Below, piece by piece: positions 35,221 to 43,865 of a stretch of DNA of 64,000 bases; position 1 is the stretch's first letter; each line of letters starts with the position of its first letter. The notes under the pieces were generated by a model. It did no database searches. It saw only the letters and a program-made list of their open reading frames with translations, and was not told the DNA's origin. Position numbers and translations under genes: made by a program. The stretch comes from Diaminobutyricibacter sp049994905 (lineage in GTDB: Bacteria; Actinomycetota; Actinomycetes; Actinomycetales; Microbacteriaceae): positions 3,534,001-3,598,000 of the forward strand of contig NZ_CP188258.1 in NCBI RefSeq assembly GCF_049994905.1, in the 5' to 3' direction.

Positions 35221-35275
35221 TTCCGGGCTGTAATACCAGCGTACCAAGTGGTGCCTATTGGTACCAGCACGTGTA
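35221..35275. promoter_or_regulatory. Repeated TGGTA(C/T) sites upstream of the antitoxin
   Basis: On the minus strand the region contains CTGGTACCA, CTTGGTACG and GCTGGTATT at nearly regular spacing, directly ahead of the antitoxin start. Repeated half-sites of this kind are expected for cooperative binding by an RHH antitoxin-toxin complex. Confidence 0.4.
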
Positions 35276-35673
35276 CGCGCTCACCCTCGCTGCAGGGAGG
35301 GACGTTACCGCCGACTCATGCTCAAGGAGAATATCGTCACCGACTCGTGGCGCATCATCAGGCCACTCTCGCCTGCCCTCACTTGGAGCACACTGCCTCC
35401 AGAAGCGATAGATCTCATTCTGGTGATGGAGGACCTCAACAGTCCGAGGACGAATCCTCGCATTCACGTTATCGCCGAGTTTCCGCCTGCCCCGGGCGGT
35501 CTTCTCGAGGGCGCCCACTGCCTGGCCACGGCCCGCACCTGTACCGGTTCCACCTCTACGCACTCGACACTCACATCGACCTCACCGCAGTCCCTGATGC
35601 GGAGCATCTCCCCGCTGCAATGAAAGGCCACGTGCTGGCCTCCGGCACACTCTCCGGAACTCGTCAGTCATAG
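35275..35673 (+). pseudogene. Broken YbhB/PEBP-family gene
   Basis: One frame gives TRSPSLQGGTLPPTHAQGE, the PEBP N-terminal strand. The next frame gives SPALTWSTLPPEAIDLILVMEDLNSPRTNP...HVIAEFPPAPGGLLEGA, the PEBP core. The first frame resumes with GHGPHLYRFHLYALDTHIDL and AMKGHVLASGTLSGT, the C-terminus. Two frame changes and a deletion of the loop before GHGPH are needed to join them, so this is a pseudogene unless sequencing errors are involved. Intact members are small phosphatidylethanolamine-binding-like proteins. Confidence 0.7.
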
Positions 35674-35778
35674 GGCAGAGGGCTCTTAGCCAGCAAGGCG
35701 GTCAGTTTGGACAGAGCCGGGTCTACTGCATGGAACATGCTCTAACAGGATTCGCTATCGTCGCGCAGCGCAGAATAG

Positions 35779-36015
35779 CTAACTCGACGCGGTCGCGTCA
35801 TGCCGTGCCGGGTCGGTGGTGAAGTGGATGAGCTTGTGCGTTCCATCGCAGAACGGTTTGATCGCCGACACACCGCATCGGCACAACGCGACGGTTCGGC
35901 GATGCTGGGGGATGCGCTCGCCATCCGAGTTGACTATGGTGACGGATCCGCGGACCAGCAATGGACCGTCGGTGCAGGCGACGATGAGCGGCTCGTTTTC
36001 ATCTGGCTGTGTCAT
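35779..36015 (-). CDS. CDGSH-type iron-sulfur protein
   Basis: ATG 36015 gives 78 residues containing CRCGVSAIKPFCDGTHK, the C-x-C-x2-S-x3-P-x-C-D-G-T-H signature whose three Cys and one His hold a redox-active [2Fe-2S] cluster. The start overlaps the stop of the diiron-enzyme gene by 4 nt (ATGA), so the two are made together. Its likely role is electron or cluster donation to that enzyme (inference). Confidence 0.9.
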   Translation of the reverse strand: MTQPDENEPLIVACTDGPLLVRGSVTIVNSDGERIPQHRRTVALCRCGVSAIKPFCDGTHKLIHFTTDPARHDATASS

Positions 36016-37049
36016 GCTGGCACCGCCGCCTGCTCTCGGAGGGAACTCTCCCCAGCCTGCCAACGGTCCAGCATGTGCTGGCCGACGAGCCCGTCGACGT
36101 ACAGGCAGGCGCGGGCACCGAAGACGATGTCGGCAAGCAGGTCAGGCTGCTCCTCAGCCAACCCGCCCGCCAGATCTCGCCCGGCGATCTGCTCGTGGAC
36201 CGCATCCGCCTCGACGTGTTCGTCGAAATACAAGGTGACATCCTCGCCGTAGCCGAGGCGCCTGAAACCGTTGCCGTACAAGCGGTTCGGGATGGACGAC
36301 GTCATCTCGAATGCAGCCAGATGGCCGGCAATGGCGCCGCGGAGGCGCCGGTTCAGACCGAACATCGACATCATGTTGAATGATGCGAGGGTAATGGGCG
36401 GGACACGGTCGATGTAGGTTCCATAGGTGTCGTCGAGGCCTGCTCCGCGCATTGTTCGCGCGAAGATCGCACCGTGCATGCGTTCCGGCCTGCCGCCGCC
36501 GTATTCGTCGGACTGGACCTCGACGAGCGCGGCTTTGGCGCGACCCGTCAACCTCGGAATGGCCCACGAGTGCGGATCGGCCTCCTTCAGTGTGTAGATC
36601 GACCGGTGGATGAGGAACTCGAGCGCCTGCTCCTGCGTCGCCTTCTTCGCGACGTAGCGCGCCAGGCTCGGGCCGTCCTTGTCGGCGGTGAGGGAGAACA
36701 GGTAGGAGGCGACCGACTCTGCGTCCGTCTTCGGCAGCGCGACTGGTTCGAGGCGCGCCCGCAGCTGCTCCTCGAAGCTCTGCTCGATCGTCGCACGTAC
36801 TCGCAGGTGGGCGGGATGCCACTCCCACAGATCGTCAGCATCGACGACACCTCCGTATGAAAGCCCATAACTTGCGAGCAGGGTGAGCTGGAGGTCGCCG
36901 TCGGACACCACGTCCGCGCCGCTGTCCAGGGCTCGATTGGCGAGCTCGACAACGTGCTCCAGATCGTCTGCTAGGGACGGTGCGGCCCTCGTTAGCGCCT
37001 CCAGAAACGCTTCGCTCACCGGGCCGCGGGGGGTGATTCGTGCTGTCAT
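36012..37049 (-). CDS. Iron-containing redox enzyme family (haem-oxygenase-like diiron) protein
   Basis: This 345-residue helical protein shows the ligand pattern of haem-oxygenase-like diiron oxidases: EVQSDEYGGGRPERMH in the middle and FDEHVEADAVHEQ at about 275-287 (H278, E280, H285). Relatives oxidise fatty acids, amino acids or nitrogen groups in natural-product pathways. It is coupled to a CDGSH Fe-S protein by a 4-nt overlap and is divergent from a carboxylate-amine ligase gene. The substrate is unknown. Confidence 0.8.
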   Translation of the reverse strand: MTARITPRGPVSEAFLEALTRAAPSLADDLEHVVELANRALDSGADVVSDGDLQLTLLASYGLSYGGVVDADDLWEWHPAHLRVRATIEQSFEEQLRARLEPVALPKTDAESVASYLFSLTADKDGPSLARYVAKKATQEQALEFLIHRSIYTLKEADPHSWAIPRLTGRAKAALVEVQSDEYGGGRPERMHGAIFARTMRGAGLDDTYGTYIDRVPPITLASFNMMSMFGLNRRLRGAIAGHLAAFEMTSSIPNRLYGNGFRRLGYGEDVTLYFDEHVEADAVHEQIAGRDLAGGLAEEQPDLLADIVFGARACLYVDGLVGQHMLDRWQAGESSLREQAAVPA

Positions 37050-37088
37050 GCTCCGACGGTGGGCCGAATTGAGCTCCGAGTCAAGCCG

Positions 37089-37104
37089 TTGCGCTGCTGC
37101 GCAA
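37089..37104. promoter_or_regulatory. Inverted repeat in the divergent promoter
   Basis: TTGCGC-TGCT-GCGCAA is a perfect 6-bp inverted repeat midway between the divergent starts at 37049 and 37140. It is a candidate operator for joint control of the diiron/CDGSH operon and the ligase gene. Confidence 0.4.
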
Positions 37105-37139
37105 TCCCTGCGTAGCGTGGCCGACGGCGAGGTGAAGAC

Positions 37140-38249
37140 GTGAGAACAACCATCGGGGTGGAAGAGGAGTTCGTCCTGCTCGATCCCGTTGAGTTGTCAC
37201 CGGTCAACCGTGCACACGATGCGGTCGACGCCTTACGACGAGGCAACGGAGATGAGGGCACCGTGCTGCTCGAATTCTTCGCCTCGCAACTGGAGTTCGC
37301 CTCCCCCGTCTGCACCACGGCAGCAGAAATACGCGCGTCGCTCACCCGGTTCCGTGCCGAACTCGCTTCGTGGGCAGCGAACAACGGGATGATCGCGGGC
37401 GGCGTCGGCGCGCCATATCGGGCGGACGCGCACTCTCCGGTCGCCAACGCCGACCGCTACCGGGCGATCGCCGCCCACTTCGGCGGGATCATCGCCGACC
37501 ATCAGATCAACGGGGTTCACGTTCATGTCGGCGTGCCTGATCTCGATGCGGCCATCCGAGCCTCCAACCGTCTTCGCCCGTGGCTGCCCACCCTCCTGGC
37601 GCTCGCCGCCAATTCGCCGTTCTGGCATGGCGAGGACACCGGGTTCGACAGCTGGCGAGCGATCCACACGCGACGCTGGACCACCCACGGCATCCCGCCC
37701 TCATTCCGCGACGGCGCCGACTACCGGGCACGAACGGCGGCGTTACTGCGGACGAGTGGAATCACCGACCCGGGCACCGTGAATTGGGTGGTTCGGCCGT
37801 CCGAGCGCTACCCGACCGTGGAGATCCGGGTCTTCGATGCCCAGCTCGACAGCGGCACGAGCGCGGCTCTCGCCTCGCTTGTCCGGGGCCTCGTTGACGC
37901 CCAGGAACCCGGTGAGCCCGACGCGATCGCACCCGAGCTGCTTGACGCCGGGTTCTGGCAGGCAGCCCGGTTCGGGCTTGCCCGAGATCTCCTCCACCCG
38001 GCCACGGGTAAGCCGCACCCAGCGGCCGAGGTCGTCTCCGCGCTACTTCAGGAGGCGACACCCGGCATGGACGCGCACGGCGACACAGCGACAGCAGCGG
38101 AGGTCGTCGCCCGCATCATGACAGAGGGGAACGGCGCCGACCGACAGCGCAGAGCACTACGGGAGGGCGGTACGGCCGGGCTTGCGCGACTGATCGGTGC
38201 GACGCCCCACCAAGGCCCGCCCGAGGTCGGCGTGGGTGCCATTCCCTAA
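37140..38249 (+). CDS. YbdK-type carboxylate-amine ligase (GCS2-like)
   Basis: This 369-residue protein matches the YbdK family of glutamate-cysteine-ligase-like enzymes. It has TIGVEEEFVLLDP at the N-terminus (metal-binding Glu), FASQLEFASPVC, INGVHVHVGVPD and ERYPTVEIRVFDAQ. They join a carboxylate to an amine with ATP; E. coli YbdK has weak glutamate-cysteine ligase activity. It starts at GTG 37140 and is divergent from the diiron-enzyme operon. Confidence 0.9.
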   Translation: MRTTIGVEEEFVLLDPVELSPVNRAHDAVDALRRGNGDEGTVLLEFFASQLEFASPVCTTAAEIRASLTRFRAELASWAANNGMIAGGVGAPYRADAHSPVANADRYRAIAAHFGGIIADHQINGVHVHVGVPDLDAAIRASNRLRPWLPTLLALAANSPFWHGEDTGFDSWRAIHTRRWTTHGIPPSFRDGADYRARTAALLRTSGITDPGTVNWVVRPSERYPTVEIRVFDAQLDSGTSAALASLVRGLVDAQEPGEPDAIAPELLDAGFWQAARFGLARDLLHPATGKPHPAAEVVSALLQEATPGMDAHGDTATAAEVVARIMTEGNGADRQRRALREGGTAGLARLIGATPHQGPPEVGVGAIP

Positions 38250-38479
38250 GGCTCGGCCAGGAGAGCTCGCGGGCCACTCGAATCGTCTTCAGGCTCGGAT
38301 CGGCCGCATCAGGAATCATCATGCCTGCCTGCAGGCCGAAATCCTCGCCCCGTCCACTTGTGCAGTGAGGCCTTCAAAACCACGGTGCGAATGCGGAATA
38401 TCGCGCGCCGCTTCGGTATCCAGGGAGCTCTATCATGAGGCGGTCATTAGAGGGTCAGTCGCCCAATTTTCAGACGGCC

Positions 38480-38896
38480 CTACTTGCACTCGGCTAAGAG
38501 ATCCTTGTACCGACCTGATTTGGCCGCGTGCGAAATCTCAGCCGTAAAGCGCGAAACCGGTACTACTCCTACTGTGAGGTCTTCGACTGAATTGGGTTTC
38601 ATAGCATTGCATGCCACAACAATCACGTAGTTCGCAGGATCCGCATTGACACCATAGGTTGGTTGGATTCCGACCACGGGGAATGACAGATCGTATACAG
38701 GATTGATCCGTTTAGCGAACCGGGTTTCGGCCTGGTCCATGTGTTCTCCGACAACACTGCGCAGATCCGCGCTGCTAGCTGGCTGGGGCGGCGCAGGCGC
38801 ACACCCCGCCAGAGCCAGTGTCGATAGCGCGAAACCGAGCAGAACCGCGCGATGCGAAATGTGGGCCACGGCGCCCCTCGACCTCAAAATCCGCAT
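38480..38896 (-). CDS. Putative lipoprotein
   Basis: This 138-residue protein has a basic N-terminus, a hydrophobic stretch (AVLLGFALSTLALAGC) and a lipobox LAGC with Cys at about residue 32. It would be a lipid-anchored extracytoplasmic protein. The mature part (YDLSFPVVGIQPTYG, YVIVVACNAMKPNSVEDLTVG) has no known domain. The region 38250-38479 before it holds nothing recognisable. Confidence 0.6.
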   Translation of the reverse strand: MRILRSRGAVAHISHRAVLLGFALSTLALAGCAPAPPQPASSADLRSVVGEHMDQAETRFAKRINPVYDLSFPVVGIQPTYGVNADPANYVIVVACNAMKPNSVEDLTVGVVPVSRFTAEISHAAKSGRYKDLLAECK

Positions 38897-39042
38897 GCGA
38901 CCGCGTTCGTCCAGGGCTTGAAGGCATAGAGCGTCTCACTTGCTGAGGTGACGGCTCCTCCCGGTGAATAGACCGTTCGTTGAACTTGGTAGCTCCGTCG
39001 CGTGCCGATCGAACTCATGTGCAGGGTCTGACCTTTTTTCAT
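38884..39042 (-). CDS. Possible small protein (52 residues)
   Basis: A frame from ATG 39042 reads MKKGQTLHMSSIGTRRSYQV and ends at 38884, overlapping the lipoprotein start by 13 nt. It is less arginine-rich than shadow frames here and is co-directional with both neighbours. No ribosome site or known domain is seen. It may be the C-terminal remnant of a longer gene. Confidence 0.3.
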   Translation of the reverse strand: MKKGQTLHMSSIGTRRSYQVQRTVYSPGGAVTSASETLYAFKPWTNAVACGF

Positions 39043-39092
39043 TCGAGTGCCCGTTTCGGCCGAGCCTCCGAGAGCATCCGCAACAGGCCGAT

Positions 39093-39548
39093 TCAGCTTG
39101 TCCGTCGCAGGAAGGACACCAAAGACGTTGTGCCGAACACTACTGCACTGACCGCACCACCCATGAAACCGAGGAACGCAACGCCGGACCAAACGCCGCT
39201 CACCCGCTCCCCCGCGCCCAACAGCATGGCGTACGCCAGAAAGAACATCGCCATTGCCCAGACTGAAATCGTCGCAATCATCGGCAAGTATCGCTGGCCC
39301 GTCCCGGCGCACCACAGCTTCCCCAGAGCCCAAGCCAAGAGAAAGGTGGCCGCCGCTAGCGCAACCAAGAGGCTCCAGTAGAAAGCAACCGCCAGGGTCA
39401 ACTCGAAGACGCTTCCCACGGAGTGGCCAACAACTGAAATCAGTAGAAAGTCAACTATTGCCACGACACCGGAAATCGCGGCCGTCAGCTTCTGCTGCTT
39501 CGACGCGTTCTTCACCAGTTGCAATGCTTCACCACCATCGCGTCCCAT
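39093..39548 (-). CDS. Hypothetical membrane protein
   Basis: This 151-residue protein (from ATG 39548; longer starts are possible) has four hydrophobic segments: LTAAISGVVAIVDFLLISVV, VFELTLAVAFYWSLLVALAAA, IATISVWAMAMFFLAYAMLL and VAFLGFMGGAVSAVVFG. It ends in a basic tail. No family is recognised. Confidence 0.55.
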   Translation of the reverse strand: MGRDGGEALQLVKNASKQQKLTAAISGVVAIVDFLLISVVGHSVGSVFELTLAVAFYWSLLVALAAATFLLAWALGKLWCAGTGQRYLPMIATISVWAMAMFFLAYAMLLGAGERVSGVWSGVAFLGFMGGAVSAVVFGTTSLVSFLRRTS

Positions 39549-39794
39549 ATGTTCGGAAGCGTAACCGCTGGCCGCCAATTTTCGAGATCCCAAGTCGGGC
39601 GCTTGTCCCATCCAATCGTGGTGAATAACCAGATCGCGTCCTTCCCGGCGGCGTGGCAAGTCCATTGCTGGCGCGAACTTCGAGTCCCGGACAAGAGTGA
39701 TCCTTTAAAGGAAGCTGGCCTTCCGAACTTTCGTAAGCAACTCGTCCCATCCTGGTCCCGCCGCTACCGCTTCGCCAGTGACTAACATCAGGGC

Positions 39795-40988
39795 ATGGCC
39801 GACTCCCCGAACGGGCTGGCGAGCGCGGATGTGCGCCGCCACAATCTCAGCATCATGATGCGCCATCTTGCGTCGGCCGGCCCAAGCTCGCGGAGTGATC
39901 TCGCTGAGCAGACCGGGTTGAAGCGCGGCTCGATCACCCCGCTCGTGCAAATCCTTCATGAGGCCGGTCTGGTACGCGAGACGACGAGCGTGGTCGGCGC
40001 TCGAGGCCGACCCCGCACCAACCTCGAGTTGACCGGTGAGCACATCGGGCTTCTGGTGTTGCAGATCGCCTCTGACGAGATCACCGGAGTGGTCACGACG
40101 CTCGGCGGAGCGGAGGTAGCGCGGCAGTCAGTAGCGCATCACGCGGCTTTCGGCGACCCCGACACCGTGCTGGACGCATCCGCAACGGTGATCGCCTCTC
40201 TGATCGAGACGGCCAAGGCGGCGGCGTGCGACATCGTCGACGCCACGATCGTCACCCAATCACCTGTTGGCGGCGAACCCTCGCGCGTTTTGGGTGACGC
40301 CCACATGGGCTGGGCTTCGGTGGATGTGCTGGGCGCACTCCGCCGACGGGTGCCCGAGCTCACCAGGGTCAGGTTTCAACTGTCGTCGGATGCTCCGCTT
40401 GCCGCCCTCGCCGAGCTGCGACGAATCGGCACACCCGGCCACGCCATCTTCATCAAGGGCGACAACACCACTATTGGCGGTGCCCTGGTCGTGGCTGGTG
40501 AAGTCGTGGAGGGCGCCCACGGATTCGGCGGATCCCTGGGCCACCTCGCCGTCGTGCCCGGCGGGCTGCAGTGCGAGTGCGGACAGCAGGGCTGCCTGGT
40601 CACGGTCGCGGGCTTGGAAGCACTCTCTGCACAGGTTGAGCCGGGATCGTCCGGGATGGTGCCGAGCCTCTCGGAGTTCGTGACGCGCATCCGGTCGGGT
40701 GACCCTGCGGCCAGCGCGGCGTGGAACGCCGCAGTCCCGTGGATCGCTCGCGCCCTCGAGATCCTGAGCATGGCGATCGATCCGGCGGTCATCGTCGTCG
40801 GCGGGCAGTGGGCACCGTTGGCCGACTCGGTCGAAGCGGCTTTTCGTGGAAACCGCCCGTTCGCTGCACGCTCGGGCGAACTCGAAACACTGGTGATCCC
40901 CGGCCTCCTGAGCGCCGATGCTGCATTGATCGGCGGTATCGAAGGCGCGCAACAGCGCGTGCTCGGCGATCCCGAGAAATTCCTTTAG
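39795..40988 (+). CDS. ROK-family transcriptional regulator
   Basis: This 397-residue protein has an N-terminal winged HTH (SRSDLAEQTGLKRGSITPLVQILHEAGLV, about residues 33-61) and a C-terminal ROK sugar-kinase fold. The latter has the zinc motif ECGQQGC within GGLQCECGQQGCLVTVAG and a partly degenerate ATP-binding start. ROK regulators sense sugars. It heads the catabolic locus at 41.1-47.9 kb and is followed by an inverted repeat that may be its operator. Confidence 0.85.
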   Translation: MADSPNGLASADVRRHNLSIMMRHLASAGPSSRSDLAEQTGLKRGSITPLVQILHEAGLVRETTSVVGARGRPRTNLELTGEHIGLLVLQIASDEITGVVTTLGGAEVARQSVAHHAAFGDPDTVLDASATVIASLIETAKAAACDIVDATIVTQSPVGGEPSRVLGDAHMGWASVDVLGALRRRVPELTRVRFQLSSDAPLAALAELRRIGTPGHAIFIKGDNTTIGGALVVAGEVVEGAHGFGGSLGHLAVVPGGLQCECGQQGCLVTVAGLEALSAQVEPGSSGMVPSLSEFVTRIRSGDPAASAAWNAAVPWIARALEILSMAIDPAVIVVGGQWAPLADSVEAAFRGNRPFAARSGELETLVIPGLLSADAALIGGIEGAQQRVLGDPEKFL

Positions 40989-41006
40989 TTAGATACTAGA
41001 AATAAA

Positions 41007-41027
41007 TCAGGATTCGGTGCATCCTGA
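41007..41027. promoter_or_regulatory. Inverted repeat between ROK gene and catabolic operon
   Basis: TCAGGAT (41007-41013) and ATCCTGA (41021-41027) form a perfect 7-bp inverted repeat with a 7-nt spacer. It lies in an AT-rich stretch 57 nt before the transporter start, well placed as the ROK regulator's operator. Confidence 0.5.
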
Positions 41028-41083
41028 AGGAATGCCGCCACGCGGCGCCCCCATCCGCAGCTTCTCAACGACGAGGAGAATCC

Positions 41084-42346
41084 GTGTCCGCACCGCTCAC
41101 CGATCGAGTCGATGATCCGACTTCCTTTCGCAGCCCACAGTCACCCCGTCGACTCCTGCCGTCGATGGCGGTACTCGCGTTCGTCATGTTCGCCAGCTAC
41201 GCGGGCGTGCTCCAAGTACTCCTGCCCAATCAGCTGACCACGCTCGATGCGTCACACAAGGTGGCCGACCTATCGATCATCGCGACGGTTTCGCTGCTGT
41301 TCACCCTGGTGACCCAGCCGATCATCGGCACCTTCAGCGACCGCACGCGCTCACGGCTCGGTCGACGCGGCCCGTGGATCATCCTGGGTGGTGCGACCGG
41401 TGGCGTGATCGTCGCTTTCACGGGCGCACTCACCTCAGTGGTGTGGGTCGGCGTCTTCATCATCGTGGGTCAGATCTGCCTCAACGCCATGCAGGGCCCG
41501 TTCACCGCGATTGTGCCCGACCGGTACCCGCGCGAGCGTCGAGGCGTTGCAAGCGCCATGTTCGGTATCGGCACCTCGGCCGGCCTGACGATCGGCGTCA
41601 TCGTGGCCGCAAACCTGGCGGCGCAGATCGGCATCGCCTACGCGATCTTCGGCGGGACGATCTTGGTGGTCGCGCTGGTGTTCGTGCTCGTCAACCGCGA
41701 CTACTCGAGCGCAGCATCCCGAACGGACAGGCTCACCTGGCGCGCGTTCGTCGGCGGATTCTGGGTCAGCCCGCGGCGCTACCCCGATTTCGCCTGGGCG
41801 TTCGCGGCACGGTTCTGTTTCATCCTCGGCTACTTCCTCGTGCTCTTCTTTCAGCTCTTCATCCTCACCGACTACATCCACCTGAGCGTTGCAGACGCCA
41901 ACAAGACGATCGGCCTGCTCGCCGTGATCACACTCGTGACGACCATCGTCTCGGTCGTGGTCGGCGGGGTGTGGAGCGACCGGGCGGGGCGACGCAAGGT
42001 GTTCGTGTATGTGGCATCCGGATTCATCGCCGTCGGTCTGGTGATCCCACTCCTCCTGCCATCGGTCGGGGGCATGATGCTGATGAGCGCCATCGCAGGC
42101 ATCGGCTTCGGCCTTTACACCGCGTGCGATACGGCCCTCATGACCGAGGTGCTCCCCAAAGACGGTGCGACCGCCGGCAAAGACCTCGGCATCCTCAACA
42201 TCGCCACCAATCTGCCGCAAGCGCTCAGCAGCGCCGTGGGCGGCATCCTGATCGCGACGCTCGGGTACAGCGCCCTCTTCGTGGGCGGCATCATCGCCGT
42301 TGTTGTCGCAGCGTTCGTGATCTCGCGAGTGAAGTCCGTTCGATGA
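41084..42346 (+). CDS. GPH-type MFS sugar transporter
   Basis: This 420-residue protein starts at GTG 41084 (GAGGAG 6 nt before). It has twelve hydrophobic segments and GPH blocks: TQPIIGTFSDRTRSRLGRRGPWII and GGVWSDRAGRRKVFVYVASG. It resembles the transporter at 21.5-22.9 kb and probably imports a sugar, sugar acid or glycoside used by the following enzymes. It overlaps the esterase gene by 4 nt (ATGA). Confidence 0.85.
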   Translation: MSAPLTDRVDDPTSFRSPQSPRRLLPSMAVLAFVMFASYAGVLQVLLPNQLTTLDASHKVADLSIIATVSLLFTLVTQPIIGTFSDRTRSRLGRRGPWIILGGATGGVIVAFTGALTSVVWVGVFIIVGQICLNAMQGPFTAIVPDRYPRERRGVASAMFGIGTSAGLTIGVIVAANLAAQIGIAYAIFGGTILVVALVFVLVNRDYSSAASRTDRLTWRAFVGGFWVSPRRYPDFAWAFAARFCFILGYFLVLFFQLFILTDYIHLSVADANKTIGLLAVITLVTTIVSVVVGGVWSDRAGRRKVFVYVASGFIAVGLVIPLLLPSVGGMMLMSAIAGIGFGLYTACDTALMTEVLPKDGATAGKDLGILNIATNLPQALSSAVGGILIATLGYSALFVGGIIAVVVAAFVISRVKSVR

Positions 42347-43350
42347 ACATCCCCACACTGATGACGCGACTCGCGGCGTTGCAAGGTCACCCAATCCCGA
42401 TCTCCACACAGGCAGCCCCGCCCGACGGCGAGGCGAGCGAGACGATCGACGCAGACTCGTCGCAGCAGCTCCCGCAGGCGAAAGGCGTGAGGCTCGTGCG
42501 CAACGTCGAATACGCTCGGCGCACCACCCGTGAAGGCAAGTCCCTCCGGCTACGACTCGATCTGATGATTCCGCAGCAGCCCGGACCGCACCCACTCGTC
42601 GTCTTCGTTCCCGGAGGCGGATTCATCATGGCTCCCAAAGCCGGTGGCGCACGGATGCGACGCTACGTGGCAGCATCCGGATTCGTCGTCGCGAGTATCG
42701 AGTACCGCACGGTTCGCCACGGCGCGACCTATCAGGATGCGCTCGATGACCTGGCGGACGCCGTGCGCTACCTGCGCGAGCACGCGAACCAGTACGCGAT
42801 CGACCCGCGACGCGTCGGGCTCTGGGGCGAGTCGGCAGGCGGATACCTGGTGGCCATGGCCGGGGTGGGAGGCGACGAGTCGCGCTGGGGAGAAGAGGGG
42901 TCGCCCATCCGCGCGGTCGTGGATAAATTCGGGGCGTCCGACCTCTTTCGCATCAACGAGGGATTCGACGAGGAGACGGTGGCCAAGACGCTGGTACCCG
43001 GCAACGCGCTCGCCAAATTCAGCATCGGCCCCGCGGCCTCCGTTCTCGACGACGACCCGGACGCAGTGCATGCCGCCGACCCCGCGCGTCTGGCGGGACC
43101 CGCTTCCGCGTCGTTCCTGATCTTCCACGGCACCGACGACCGCATCGTCTCTCCGGTGCAGACCAGCATCCTGCACGACGCGCTGCTACGCGCTGGCGCA
43201 CGAAGCCGACGCGTGCTCGTGCGCGGCGCCGGTCATGGCGACATCGCAGTGAAGAGCGGCGAGGAGAAGTACTGGACGACGGTGCCGATGGCGACCCTCA
43301 CGATCGACTTCCTGCGCGCGGAGCTCGCGGTATCGGATGGCTCGGCATGA
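42343..43350 (+). CDS. Alpha/beta-fold esterase (carboxylesterase/BD-FAE-like)
   Basis: This 335-residue protein has an oxyanion loop (VVFVPGGGFIMAPK), the nucleophile in GLWGESAGGYLVAM, the acid in HGTDDRIV and a late His in GAGHGD. This is the hormone-sensitive-lipase/feruloyl-esterase-like fold. In this context it may deacylate an imported sugar ester. It overlaps both neighbours by 4 nt. Confidence 0.85.
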   Translation: MNIPTLMTRLAALQGHPIPISTQAAPPDGEASETIDADSSQQLPQAKGVRLVRNVEYARRTTREGKSLRLRLDLMIPQQPGPHPLVVFVPGGGFIMAPKAGGARMRRYVAASGFVVASIEYRTVRHGATYQDALDDLADAVRYLREHANQYAIDPRRVGLWGESAGGYLVAMAGVGGDESRWGEEGSPIRAVVDKFGASDLFRINEGFDEETVAKTLVPGNALAKFSIGPAASVLDDDPDAVHAADPARLAGPASASFLIFHGTDDRIVSPVQTSILHDALLRAGARSRRVLVRGAGHGDIAVKSGEEKYWTTVPMATLTIDFLRAELAVSDGSA

Positions 43351-43853
43351 GTGCGGCGACGGCGTCGTTCGCGAGCGAACTGGATGACCTGCAGTCGAGG
43401 TCACTGCGCGAGATCCTTTCGACCAGTCGGCTCCTCAGCCTCGCCACGGTGTCGCCCGACGGCGAAGCGCACATCAACACCGCGTTCTTCGCCTTCAGTG
43501 CCGATTTCGCGATCTACCTGCTGTCGCCCACGACCAGCGAACATGCGACGCATGCGGGCCTGAATCCATCGGCCGCGGTCGCCGTGTTCGACTCCCATCA
43601 GACGCGGGAGCGACGACGGGGCGTGCAGCTGTTCGGGCGGCTCGAAGAGGTTGCGCCCGGTGACGGCGACGCTGTACTGGCCTGCTTCCGGTCGCGTTTT
43701 CCCGATGTCGCCGGCGAAAACGAGACGTACGACGACGTCGTTCTCACCCACGGCTCCGCTCTGTACGCGTTTCATCCGGAGCGAGTCAAACTGTTCGACG
43801 AGGCACTCCTCATCGCGGATGCCTACGTCGAGATTCCATCGGCCGTCGGTTAG
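43347..43853 (+). CDS. Pyridoxamine 5'-phosphate oxidase-fold protein
   Basis: This 168-residue split-barrel protein has LREILSTSRLLSLATVSPDGEAHINTAFFAF at the N-terminus, the usual PPOX flavin-binding opening, and GVQLFGRLEEVAPGD later. These bind FMN or F420. Its role in a sugar operon is unclear. It overlaps the esterase gene by 4 nt. Confidence 0.8.
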   Translation: MSAATASFASELDDLQSRSLREILSTSRLLSLATVSPDGEAHINTAFFAFSADFAIYLLSPTTSEHATHAGLNPSAAVAVFDSHQTRERRRGVQLFGRLEEVAPGDGDAVLACFRSRFPDVAGENETYDDVVLTHGSALYAFHPERVKLFDEALLIADAYVEIPSAVG

Positions 43854-43865
43854 CGAAGGAACCGC

